Positions 54,182-61,919 of a DNA stretch of 64,000 bases are shown in pieces. The DNA is from Bacteroidota bacterium (GTDB taxonomy: Bacteria > Bacteroidota > Ignavibacteria > Tepidaquicellales > Tepidaquicellaceae). Made by a program: the position numbers and the translations under genes. The notes under the pieces were generated by a model. The model saw only the letters and a list, made by a program, of their open reading frames with translations. It made no database searches and was not told the origin of the DNA. Position 1 is the stretch's first letter. Each line of letters begins with the position of its first letter. The stretch is from NCBI GenBank assembly GCA_018266845.1, contig JAFDZO010000017.1, positions 90,606 through 154,605 on the forward strand, read 5' to 3'.

Positions 54182-55162
54182 TTACATTCCAAAATAATAG
54201 TTAAGCCCGGCAATCACTCTAAATTTATTTCCTGCCTGATCGCCGTTAAGGTTATTTTTCATAGGATACTGATAAGTAAGATTAACAGCAAAGGAAGAAA
54301 AATATACATCTGTTCCACCCGTTAAAAACAACACATTTCCACCGGAATCATCAACGCTACTGTCGTTTTGTTTATCCATTCCTGCTGTTTCATAATACAC
54401 TCCTGCGTGAGGCATTAATCCTGTCTGGTCAATTGACCATTGATAAAAGAACGATGCAGATGTATTGAACCTGTTTGCAAATCTATATTCATTTTTATTT
54501 GTAGTTGCAACAGAGTACGAAGCATCGGCGTTGAGTCCGAAATCTTTATACTTTGCGAAGTAAGTTCCGGTGAATAAGAAATCAAATGCTCCCGTGCCGG
54601 GTTGAAAATGCGGCTCTGTTACTCCATATGTTAGCTGCTTATTAAAAGCGCCTGTCGGAGCTTTTATCCCTGCGCCAAGATAAACTCTTTGCCTGTATCT
54701 TGACTCATTCTTCAGGCTTATATCGGAGGAATAAACCATATACTGCCCCATAAGAAGAACGTCGCCCACGTCCCGAATATTTTTTCCGTTAATATCATTC
54801 ATTTTGTAAGGCAGTGTCAGCTGCAAACGAAATTTTTGATTGACATTATACTTTGCAACAAGTTCTACTTTAGAGTAAATCTCCGTTTCAGTTACGTTGG
54901 GGTCTGCTTCATGGTCAAGGTTTGCATTAACGGAAGACGTGTGAGGCTCGTTTACGAATTTGAAATATGAATACCTAATCCCTATAGAATTGAGGCTAAA
55001 ATTCGGTTCAATGCCGAAGTAACAGCCGCATAAATCGCATTGAGTGCTATTTATTTCACCGAGGGATTTTATTTTCTTTAAAAGAAATTTTTCTTTTTCA
55101 TCTGCTTTAGCTAAACCTGATGCAAGAACCAGAGCAGCCAGAATAAAAAATAGTTTTTTCAT
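54182..55162 (-). CDS. Outer-membrane beta-barrel-like protein with CxxCGC motif
   Basis: A 326-residue protein with signal peptide (about 1-20). Near the mature N-terminus it has CDLCGCYFGIEPNF, a C-x2-C-x-C motif typical of a group of Bacteroidota putative transporters. The rest has alternating hydrophobic strands with aromatic ends (RLQLTLPYKMNDI, YFSSFAVNLTYQYPM) and a C-terminus ending YYFGM, fitting an outer-membrane barrel. A channel or metal-linked uptake role is inferred from context. Third gene of the operon. Confidence 0.72.
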   Translation of the reverse strand: MKKLFFILAALVLASGLAKADEKEKFLLKKIKSLGEINSTQCDLCGCYFGIEPNFSLNSIGIRYSYFKFVNEPHTSSVNANLDHEADPNVTETEIYSKVELVAKYNVNQKFRLQLTLPYKMNDINGKNIRDVGDVLLMGQYMVYSSDISLKNESRYRQRVYLGAGIKAPTGAFNKQLTYGVTEPHFQPGTGAFDFLFTGTYFAKYKDFGLNADASYSVATTNKNEYRFANRFNTSASFFYQWSIDQTGLMPHAGVYYETAGMDKQNDSSVDDSGGNVLFLTGGTDVYFSSFAVNLTYQYPMKNNLNGDQAGNKFRVIAGLNYYFGM

Positions 55163-55177
55163 TTCTAAAATTTTTGT

Positions 55178-56008
55178 TTAAAACCTTACATCAAAAAAGG
55201 TCGAATCGGAATATCCTGTTTTTGTCATATACATGTTTATCCTCCACTCGCCAGCAGAAGGTAAGTTTATTTTACCTGTATAGTGTCTTAGTTCACCTGC
55301 CGGAACGGGATTTACATTTCCTGTTGACCCAGCGCCTGAGGAAAGCAAAACCGGCTTTAAAGCTATAGTGTATGAAGTATCAACAGCGTAATATACCGTA
55401 TCGTAGCTTTTATTAATTAGAAATTCAAAATTGTTTAATCCTGTTACCGGTGATTTAGGATTTATATACGACATATAAAGAGTTGAGCCGTCGCCTAAAC
55501 TCTTTGTCTGAAACTTGCCTGTGTTATCTTTAATATGCAGACTTCCAAAGGTTGCTGTTCCGTAAGGCTCACCCGGGGCACCGTGATTATGCACACCCAC
55601 TTTGATATTCCAGTGCATCACATTATCTGATTGCGATTCAATCAAAACGATTGCAAAGGGAAATCTACCGCCGGCATCCGCTTCTTCAGGGGCGGACTCA
55701 ACCGGTCCTCCTAATGCGTGGTCTGTTGTCGAAGGAATTACATGGGCATCGGTAATTAAAGCGCCTGTTAAAGAATCGCGCAACACTGCATAGACCTTAT
55801 TGTATCCCGTATGAAGCGAATCCTGCAAATATAAAGTAACCGAGGCTCTGCCCCCTAAGGCATAAGACGAATTAAGGCGAATCAAACCGGTTGTATCAAT
55901 GTTATCCGCTGGAGCAGATGTAACAGTATCATCCTTGCATCCTTGCACTAAAAAAACGGAGATTAATAAAATAACAACAATAAAAAAATACGAATGTAAT
56001 TTTTGCAT
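55178..56008 (-). CDS. Lipoprotein, YtkA/FixH-like possibility, in metal operon
   Basis: A 276-residue lipoprotein with lipobox VQGC near residue 24. It contains a probable beta-sandwich with ASVTLYLQDSLHTGYNKVYAV and a His/Asn-rich segment (VMHWNIKVGVHNHGAPGEPYG) that could bind metal. The C-terminal domain has KINLPSAGEWRINMYMTKTGYSD, similar to YtkA-like copper-binding or delivery domains. Family assignment is tentative. Second gene of the operon; 15 nt separate it from the barrel gene. Confidence 0.6.
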   Translation of the reverse strand: MQKLHSYFFIVVILLISVFLVQGCKDDTVTSAPADNIDTTGLIRLNSSYALGGRASVTLYLQDSLHTGYNKVYAVLRDSLTGALITDAHVIPSTTDHALGGPVESAPEEADAGGRFPFAIVLIESQSDNVMHWNIKVGVHNHGAPGEPYGTATFGSLHIKDNTGKFQTKSLGDGSTLYMSYINPKSPVTGLNNFEFLINKSYDTVYYAVDTSYTIALKPVLLSSGAGSTGNVNPVPAGELRHYTGKINLPSAGEWRINMYMTKTGYSDSTFFDVRF

Positions 56009-56090
56009 ATAAAATATGAATAGTTAGTTTTTTTAAAATGAGGTTAACGAGCGAATACACTTCACCCGTGATTTTCGAGGACGATATTTT

Positions 56091-56462
56091 TTATGCATTC
56101 TGCGGCGGTTTGCCGGGAAGAGAATAGTAACCTTCGGAAAGATTAATATTGTTGCTTATAGAATAATGAGACGTTTTACTCTGAGTATGCTGTAGTGAAA
56201 AATGTTTTACGGTAAATTCGGAAAGTTTCTGTTTTATTTTGACGGCTTCAGCCGAAGCCTTTGATTCATCGCTTTCCTGCTCGATTTTTTTATTAAGATA
56301 GCAGCAAGCATTACAGTCCACAGTCTTCTTTTCGCAGACAGTTTCAGCAAGTATATTTTGATTAAGCTTAAAGATGCCGTAATACAAAAAGACATAATTT
56401 GCATTTAGCAAAAAAAGCGAGAGGACGAGTAAAGTGAATATTTTTGACAAGATGCTTCTCAC
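56091..56462 (-). CDS. Small membrane-anchored Cys-rich protein, first gene of metal operon
   Basis: A 123-residue protein with one hydrophobic N-terminal segment (about 7-28). It has the motif YGIFKLNQNILAETVCEKK, DCNACCYLNKKI, and a C-terminal LPGKPPQ. It resembles small Bacteroidota proteins with C-x-GKCYL type motifs found in copper/metal loci; here GKC is replaced by ACC. Metal binding is plausible but not shown. It lies 54 bp from the cloverleaf element. Confidence 0.6.
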   Translation of the reverse strand: MRSILSKIFTLLVLSLFLLNANYVFLYYGIFKLNQNILAETVCEKKTVDCNACCYLNKKIEQESDESKASAEAVKIKQKLSEFTVKHFSLQHTQSKTSHYSISNNINLSEGYYSLPGKPPQNA

Positions 56463-56516
56463 AGCGTTAATAACCTAATAGTTTTTATATTACTTTTCAA
56501 TGTACTTTTTACAAAC

Positions 56517-56624
56517 GGGGGCGCGCCTACGAACCGGAGGTTCGTTTAATATAAATTACAAAATTGAAAATTCAATTTTGTAATTTATATTAAGTCCCGC
56601 CGTTGGCGGGACAGGCGCGCCCCC
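56517..56624. repeat. 108-bp cloverleaf palindromic element
   Basis: The outer 12-bp arms GGGGGCGCGCCT (56517-56528) and AGGCGCGCCCCC (56613-56624) enclose three abutting hairpins. H1 is ACGAACC/GGTTCGT at 56529-56545 with a 3-nt loop. H2 is a perfect AT-rich palindrome with 23-bp arms at 56546-56568 and 56571-56593 and a 2-nt spacer. H3 is GTCCCGCC/GGCGGGAC at 56594-56612 with a 3-nt loop. Every other base is paired, giving a four-way junction with no gaps. It lies between divergent genes. Confidence 0.92.
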
Positions 56625-56732
56625 ATAATTCTGTTTGACGGAACACAGAAGAATTTCCTGCGTTAAAAACTTATTAATTTAATTTCAATTAAAATTGAAT
56701 TATTTTATCGTAATCCAAACTCTAAAATTTAT

Positions 56733-57254
56733 ATGAAAAAAATTCTTTTAGCATTAGTTTTACTTCTTGCCGCCAACCTGTCTATGGCGCAGACTAATCA
56801 ATGGTTCACAATCTCGTACAAATATTACAGCGGTCCTGTTTCACCGCAATATCAAAAAATGTACACCATAACCGTAAATTATGATAAAAGCGCTGAGATA
56901 AGCTATCACGAAGGAATGGATAAAATGGCTCCGCAGGTAGTTCCTTTTACTATCAGTAAAACCAATCATAAAAAGATTTCGGCGTTGATTAAAAAATTGG
57001 GCATACTTGACGGAACTGCGCCGAAAGATTCCGCCGATGGCAAAATCGGGGGACCCGAAAAAACAATCACTATAAGCTACGGAAATCCGAATCCGAATCT
57101 TGACCAACCGACAAGACAAGTATCATTTAAAGAATCTTCAAATTCTTCCGATGATGTGAAGAAACTGTTTGCTCTGATGGAAAAAGTTGTTACTAAAAAG
57201 ATATGGAAAGAATTAGAAAAAAAGGATAAGCCGAAAGAAAAAACTGACAAGTAA
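56733..57254 (+). CDS. Secreted protein of unknown function
   Basis: A 173-residue protein with a signal peptide (1-19, ending SMAQ). The rest is probably beta-rich: FTISYKYYSGPVSPQYQKMYTITVNYD, then a conserved GGPEKTITISYGNPNPN and a Lys-rich C-terminus (KDKPKEKTDK). No family recognised. Divergent from the metal operon across the cloverleaf element; not obviously linked in function. Ends at a strong terminator. Confidence 0.75.
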   Translation: MKKILLALVLLLAANLSMAQTNQWFTISYKYYSGPVSPQYQKMYTITVNYDKSAEISYHEGMDKMAPQVVPFTISKTNHKKISALIKKLGILDGTAPKDSADGKIGGPEKTITISYGNPNPNLDQPTRQVSFKESSNSSDDVKKLFALMEKVVTKKIWKELEKKDKPKEKTDK

Positions 57255-57258
57255 TAAT

Positions 57259-57289
57259 AAAAAAGGCGAAGTTTAGCTTCGCCTTTTTT
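57259..57289. terminator. Bidirectional intrinsic terminator
   Basis: Arms AAAAAAGGCGAAG (57259-57271) and CTTCGCCTTTTTT (57277-57289), loop TTTAG, T-run on each side. Between convergent genes ending at 57254 and 57302. Confidence 0.85.
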
Positions 57290-57301
57290 GTTTTACTCCG
57301 T

Positions 57302-58546
57302 TTACTTGTCTAAATGGAAGTAATATTTATTCGCGTTGAAATCAATAGTCCATTTATATTTAGATAGAAATGCGTGAGATAAAAGCCCGGCAGTTTGTAT
57401 TTCTCCAAAAACTCTATCCTTTTCTAACTTAGGATTATAATAAACTAGAACATTCTCCTGCCTTAATATTCCTAATGAAATAGTATTTGACTTATCAAGA
57501 AATTTATTTTTTTCAAGTTCCTCATCATTGTATCCGAAATTTAGTAAACTTTCTTTTGATGCATTAAAGCCCGCCTGAATTCCCGCCGGATTTACGATTA
57601 GTAAACCCGTATCAATGAAAAACAGCAAGCTATCCAATTCGTTAAAACCTCCGTGAGCAAACATATAGTGGTCAGAGTAAAGATAGAACGGCATTTCTTC
57701 TGCGTTTCCTTTCAGCATATCGAAATGAGATTTGAATAGTTCCGTGCGGGCACGGGGGGTAAAAATAAATCTTTGCCCAGGATAATCTACAGTACATAAA
57801 AATTGCTCTAAAATATTCGTTCCGAATATTTGAAACCCTTTTAAAGATTCCACAATTTCAACCGGAACATTGAGCAGGGTAATTTCTTCACCAATTTTTA
57901 GTGAATCACAAATTCCAAACCATACCTTAGTTTTAGAGAATCCTGCCTGTCCTTCATAAGAATGCTTTAACTCAATGTTAAAGTTAGAGGCATCTTCAGT
58001 GCCTATAATCAAGAATGACCCTCCTGTATCGAACCTTAAAAGCGTCTCCTTGTTATTTATTTTTCCACTCACAGCAGGCATATAGGCAGCATACGGCGCA
58101 GTTGTAAGAAACGGAACAATGGATGTTTTCTCAGTTCTGTTTTTAAATTGCTTTTCTTTCCTTAAAAAAACTGACTTAGCTTTAGAAGAATCTATCCCGG
58201 CAAAAATCAAATAAGCCTGCTCCATTTCCCCCGCGTGCAGATATGCTTCTCCGGCAAGCTTCGAAACTTTACCATAGCCTATATAATCCTTACTAATGCC
58301 GTTATAAATTTTTATCGCTTCTTTATATTTCCCCCGCAGAAAAAGAACATTCGCTTTAATATGTAAAGCTTCATTTCTGTTATTCGGGTTTTTGAGAATT
58401 TCATCTGCTATTTTTTCTGCCCCGGTAAAATTCCCTTTCGAAAAGAACTCCCACGCTTGTTTAACTTGCGCGCTATCATTTCGAGCCGCTGCTGAGCTTA
58501 TACTTGAGAAAAGAACGACAATGAATAGAATGGCTTTTTTGAGCAT
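57302..58546 (-). CDS. TPR plus retropepsin-like aspartic protease, secreted
   Basis: A 414-residue protein with signal peptide (about 1-20, ending AAAR). Residues about 25-125 are TPR-like helices (AWEFFSKGNFTGAEKIADEI, KEAIKIYNGISKDY). Two D-T-G motifs follow: LLRFDTGGSFLIIGTED near 175 and LLFFIDTGLLIVNPAG near 310, as in pepsin-like or fused retropepsin folds where two DTG motifs form one active site. The substrate is unknown. It is transcribed alone; an IR terminator is upstream. Confidence 0.82.
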   Translation of the reverse strand: MLKKAILFIVVLFSSISSAAARNDSAQVKQAWEFFSKGNFTGAEKIADEILKNPNNRNEALHIKANVLFLRGKYKEAIKIYNGISKDYIGYGKVSKLAGEAYLHAGEMEQAYLIFAGIDSSKAKSVFLRKEKQFKNRTEKTSIVPFLTTAPYAAYMPAVSGKINNKETLLRFDTGGSFLIIGTEDASNFNIELKHSYEGQAGFSKTKVWFGICDSLKIGEEITLLNVPVEIVESLKGFQIFGTNILEQFLCTVDYPGQRFIFTPRARTELFKSHFDMLKGNAEEMPFYLYSDHYMFAHGGFNELDSLLFFIDTGLLIVNPAGIQAGFNASKESLLNFGYNDEELEKNKFLDKSNTISLGILRQENVLVYYNPKLEKDRVFGEIQTAGLLSHAFLSKYKWTIDFNANKYYFHLDK

Positions 58547-58601
58547 AGCTTTTCTTATATAAGACAGACTAAAGATAAAAAGGTCGCAAGGAGCATAAAT
58601 A

Positions 58602-58631
58602 AAAAAGGCGAAACATCTGTTTCGCCTTTTT
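58602..58631. terminator. Intrinsic terminator (cpcT side)
   Basis: Arms AAAAAGGCGAAAC (58602-58614) and GTTTCGCCTTTTT (58619-58631) form a strong stem with a T-run. It lies downstream of the CpcT-like gene and upstream of the protease gene on the minus strand. Confidence 0.85.
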
Positions 58632-58653
58632 GTTTTCTTTAACTATTATCGAA

Positions 58654-59280
58654 TTATTCCCTTTGTTTCTTAAAAATGTATCCGCCGCCGGTTGCGCCCC
58701 AGATTTGTTCACCATTATCTCCCCATCCTCTATCCCAGCTGACAAGTTTATTTTTGTAAATTGTTACTTCAGATGTTGCATACTTTGCGCCGCGTAAATC
58801 GCTTGGGCAATCTTTGCCTTTCGTCGAACCTTTGTAATTTCCTGATTTTGTCTTAGTAAGATATACTCCGCAGCCTTCCCTTGATTTCAGAGAGTCAGGA
58901 GTTAAACCCGAAAGCGCATTATCCTTTTTATAATCTCCCGCAAAGCGAAGCGGATTTTCCATAGTATAAACTTCGCTTAAAAATTTATTCTTGCCGATTT
59001 GTGTTACATGATAAACTCTCTGCCTGTAGGGCTTTTGCTGTGCAGTGGCAACTGCCTGCTCTACATAAAGCCATACGCCGTCAGTTCTTTCCTTCCAGAT
59101 TCTCTTCATATGTAATCTTATATCGAAGTAATTAGTATCTCTCTCTGATTGTTCCTGACTGGAAAAAGAGCCTTCCATTCTTGCGACAAGCTTCATTAGT
59201 TCGCTTTTCGGTTTTGGCTTTGCAAAAGAGAATGAGGACACTCCAAGCAATAGCGCTAATAGTATAAGTAACTTTTTCAT
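58654..59280 (-). CDS. CpcT/CpeT-like protein, secreted
   Basis: A 208-residue protein with signal peptide (about 1-20, ending SFAK). It matches the CpcT/CpeT fold: [57 protein letters not shown], and [18 protein letters not shown]. In cyanobacteria CpcT attaches bilins to phycobiliproteins; the family occurs widely in non-phototrophs with unknown role. Its start overlaps the purE stop by 4 nt. Signal peptide suggests periplasmic location, unlike the lyases. Confidence 0.87.
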   Translation of the reverse strand: MKKLLILLALLLGVSSFSFAKPKPKSELMKLVARMEGSFSSQEQSERDTNYFDIRLHMKRIWKERTDGVWLYVEQAVATAQQKPYRQRVYHVTQIGKNKFLSEVYTMENPLRFAGDYKKDNALSGLTPDSLKSREGCGVYLTKTKSGNYKGSTKGKDCPSDLRGAKYATSEVTIYKNKLVSWDRGWGDNGEQIWGATGGGYIFKKQRE

Positions 59281-59771
59281 TGCTTAAGTTTTTTATTTTT
59301 ACTTAAAGATTCTTTTTTAATTTTGCTTTTAAACTCTATTACTTTTTTAAGGATTTTTTTATCCGAAGAAGCAAGCATTTGAACAGCCAACAATCCTGCA
59401 TTCTTTGCATTGTTAATTGCTACCGTTGCAACGGGAACTCCATAAGGCATTTGCGCAATGGACAAGAGTGAATCCAATCCTTTTAGCGCTTTGCTTTCAA
59501 CAGGCACTCCTATAACCGGAATAGGAGAATAAGCCGCTGCCATGCCCGGAAGATGCGCCGCTCCGCCCGCCCCGGCAATGATAACTTTTATTCCACGCTT
59601 GTAAGCATTCTTTGAGTACGATGCCATTAAATCAGGAGTCCGGTGCGCAGAGGTGATGAAGATTTCATAGGGAATATCGAACTCCTTTAAAATATCGGCT
59701 GCCTGAATCATCACGGGCAAATCAGAATCCGACCCCATTATTATTCCTACTATAGCTTTGCTTTTTCTCAT
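59277..59771 (-). CDS. purE: 5-(carboxyamino)imidazole ribonucleotide mutase
   Basis: A 164-residue class I PurE with [20 protein letters not shown], the SAHRTPDLM loop, [16 protein letters not shown] and [30 protein letters not shown] C-terminal segment (here [17 protein letters not shown]). It converts N5-CAIR to CAIR in purine synthesis. No purK is present in the window. It lies in a run cyaY-purE-CpcT-like. Confidence 0.95.
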   Translation of the reverse strand: MRKSKAIVGIIMGSDSDLPVMIQAADILKEFDIPYEIFITSAHRTPDLMASYSKNAYKRGIKVIIAGAGGAAHLPGMAAAYSPIPVIGVPVESKALKGLDSLLSIAQMPYGVPVATVAINNAKNAGLLAVQMLASSDKKILKKVIEFKSKIKKESLSKNKKLKQ

Positions 59772-59776
59772 ATTAA

Positions 59777-60085
59777 TTATTCCTCAAAAGAAGTGTCTAT
59801 AAAGCGTGACATCATCGTTAAAATTTCTTCGCCTGACTTGCTGTCTTTCCAAACCTTTTCATTTTCATCATAATTGAAATGAAACCCACCGTGTCTTGCT
59901 GCAAGCCATAACTGCTTTACGGGAGCCTGCCTGCTTACAATCAGTTTGCTGTCATCTACAAGTGTAATTTTCAAAATTCCATCTCCAAGCTCCAAATCTA
60001 AATCCTCTCCGTATGTATCGCCTACATAGTCATATATCCGTTTCATTTCATCCGTTACAAGCGAAGTATATTCCTGTTCAGTCAT
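59777..60085 (-). CDS. cyaY: Frataxin/CyaY-like protein
   Basis: A 102-residue frataxin-fold protein. The N-terminal acidic helix ([26 protein letters not shown]: [18 protein letters not shown]) is followed by beta strands with [23 protein letters not shown], the conserved core with Gln, Trp, Gly-Gly and His. CyaY regulates IscS-driven Fe-S cluster assembly and binds iron. Such proteins are best known from Proteobacteria and eukaryotes. It is 6 nt after the RsbU-type phosphatase gene and 5 nt ahead of purE. Confidence 0.88.
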   Translation of the reverse strand: MTEQEYTSLVTDEMKRIYDYVGDTYGEDLDLELGDGILKITLVDDSKLIVSRQAPVKQLWLAARHGGFHFNYDENEKVWKDSKSGEEILTMMSRFIDTSFEE

Positions 60086-60091
60086 ATAAAA

Positions 60092-61573
60092 TTAATTTTT
60101 CCTTTCGATTGCAATAATGGTTAAGTCGTCCGATTGAATTTTGTTTTGGGTAAACTTGTTTACATCGGCGACAAGCTCATCTATTATATGGGTGGTGCTC
60201 TTATCTGAATTTGAATTCAAAAATTCTTCAATCTTATCTATTCCGTATTCATCGCGCTTTTCATTCTGCGCTTCATTTACTCCGTCAGTATATAAAATCA
60301 GTTTATCTCTTCTTTTAAAATCAATCACGACTTCTTTTGATTCATCTGCGTAAATATTATCCGCTGCTCCTAATGTCAATCCGTGTTTCTTTAGTTTATA
60401 TATTTCATTTGTTTCTCCCGAAATTTTATAAGGAGGAAGATGCCCGGCATTGTAAAGGGTGCACCTGTTCTCTTTTAAATCTATAACGGCAAAAATAGCT
60501 GTTACAAACATTTTCCTGTTTTGAGTCTTTCTTATAACTCTGTTCAGTTTAGTAAAAATTACCTTAGGGTCATCTGTCTCTTCAAGTATAAGGTGCATAC
60601 AACTTCTTATACCGGAGAGAAGCAATGCGCTTGCAACTCCATGACCTGAAACATCACAAATAAAAACGCCGATTTTTTCTTCCGATAATTTAAAATAGTC
60701 GTAGTAATCGCCGCCGACCTCTGTAGCAGGTATAGAAATTGCTGAAATTTCTACATCGTTTATTACTGCTGATTTTTCAGGAAGCATTGAAAGCTGTAAC
60801 GCTTGCGCATACTCTAGCTCTTTTTTCATTCTGATGTTATCATAATTTTTCTTATACATAACATCATACTCTTTAAAGAATTTATTTTTCCTGCGATATT
60901 CTATGAAAATTGCCAGTCCTACAAATAAAGCTACTGTAACAGATGTGCCAATGTAATTTCCCGCATAGTCGTTGCCAAGAATAAATATATCAACCAGAAT
61001 TGGCGGTAAAAAGAAAATTGCGCTTAGGCGAAATATTTCTGCGCGCGTTAAACGGAATACAACTAAAGCCACGCAAAAGAAAAAAATAAACGGAGAAATA
61101 TCTGAATTGCTGTTTCCTTCAGTGGTGCCAATTCGTATATTTCTGCTGCTGGAACTGTCATTTTCAACTTTTCTCGAAGTATCTGTTGCGGTTTGTTCGG
61201 AAGTTGTTTTGCTTTTCTTTGTTTTAACCTTTTTATTGTTTGTAACATTTCCATTGGAAATTCCTATGCCAATAAGAACTACAACATGAAGTATGAAAAA
61301 ATATTGAACAAACTTGTTTACATTATTAATGTTGAATATCTTCCTGTAAAGTATAAGCCCGCCGACGAGTATAACTAAATCTGTCAGCAGAATGCCGGCG
61401 CCGATTGTGATACCGTTATCTGCAAGCGTAACGAAAAAAGAGATTGAAAAAAATATAGCAACCCCTATCATCATTCCCCGCAGCATCTTCATATTAGCTG
61501 TATCCAGAGAAAGCCGGTAAGATTTTTCTTTCGGAAGCGTAAGATATTTATCTACATCTAAAAGAGAGTCCAA
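60092..61573 (-). CDS. Membrane SpoIIE/RsbU-type PP2C phosphatase
   Basis: A 493-residue protein with about six transmembrane helices in the first 230 residues. After a short helical linker (NIRMKKELEYAQALQLSMLPE) comes the PP2C-like domain: GGDYYDYFKLSEEKIGVFICDVSGHGVASALLLSGI, LYNAGHLPPYK, LILYTDGVNEAQN and SDDLTIIAI with metal-binding Asp residues. Such enzymes act in partner-switching stress signalling, but no anti-sigma or STAS gene is nearby. It is 6 nt upstream of cyaY. Confidence 0.9.
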   Translation of the reverse strand: MDSLLDVDKYLTLPKEKSYRLSLDTANMKMLRGMMIGVAIFFSISFFVTLADNGITIGAGILLTDLVILVGGLILYRKIFNINNVNKFVQYFFILHVVVLIGIGISNGNVTNNKKVKTKKSKTTSEQTATDTSRKVENDSSSSRNIRIGTTEGNSNSDISPFIFFFCVALVVFRLTRAEIFRLSAIFFLPPILVDIFILGNDYAGNYIGTSVTVALFVGLAIFIEYRRKNKFFKEYDVMYKKNYDNIRMKKELEYAQALQLSMLPEKSAVINDVEISAISIPATEVGGDYYDYFKLSEEKIGVFICDVSGHGVASALLLSGIRSCMHLILEETDDPKVIFTKLNRVIRKTQNRKMFVTAIFAVIDLKENRCTLYNAGHLPPYKISGETNEIYKLKKHGLTLGAADNIYADESKEVVIDFKRRDKLILYTDGVNEAQNEKRDEYGIDKIEEFLNSNSDKSTTHIIDELVADVNKFTQNKIQSDDLTIIAIERKN

Positions 61574-61590
61574 TGAAATATAAATTGAAA

Positions 61591-61608
61591 GCGCCGGAAA
61601 ACCGGCGC
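61591..61608. terminator. GC hairpin downstream of yggX
   Basis: Arms GCGCCGG (61591-61597) and CCGGCGC (61602-61608) with AAAA loop. On the minus strand, TTTC follows. It lies in the 51-bp gap between yggX and the RsbU-type gene and could act as terminator or attenuator. Confidence 0.65.
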
Positions 61609-61624
61609 AATTTAAGATAAGAAA

Positions 61625-61906
61625 TTAATTTTCTGCCGGTGGAACATATTCTTCGGGAAGCTGCATTCCTGCGCCGAAGAAGTAATCCTGCATCTGGTCT
61701 TCAAAAATTTTATCAGTCGAAGGTGAAGATAAATCCAAACGGTATTCATTCACAACCATTTTGAAATGCTCAAGAAACATTTTAAAAGCTTCCTTTGAAA
61801 CACTTTCGTAAACTTTTTGTCCTATTTCTCCAATAATAGGAGGCTTATCAAGCCCCGGTAAATCCTGGTTCAGTTTAATGCAATGCACAATTCTGGGTTC
61901 TGCCAT
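61625..61906 (-). CDS. YggX-family Fe(2+)-trafficking protein
   Basis: A 93-residue protein from the ATG at 61906 (MAEPRIVHCIKLNQDLPGLDKPPIIGEIG). An earlier in-frame ATG (61942) adds residues of no family similarity. It shows the YggX features: an N-terminal Cys in RIVHCIKL, GEIGQKVYESVSKEAFKMFLEH and LSSPSTDKIFEDQMQDYFFGAG. YggX has been linked to oxidative damage protection and Fe-S repair. It follows the nucleotidase gene by 13 nt. Confidence 0.87.
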   Translation of the reverse strand: MAEPRIVHCIKLNQDLPGLDKPPIIGEIGQKVYESVSKEAFKMFLEHFKMVVNEYRLDLSSPSTDKIFEDQMQDYFFGAGMQLPEEYVPPAEN

Positions 61907-61919
61907 AATAATATAATTT

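Noticed and set aside
56517..56624. tRNA gene in the cloverleaf element
   Set aside because: Loops are 3, 2 and 3 nt, the middle stem is 23 bp, and there is no anticodon loop, T-loop or CCA end.
56517..56624. Integron attC site
   Set aside because: No integrase or cassette array in the window, and the multi-hairpin layout does not match the single imperfect attC hairpin.
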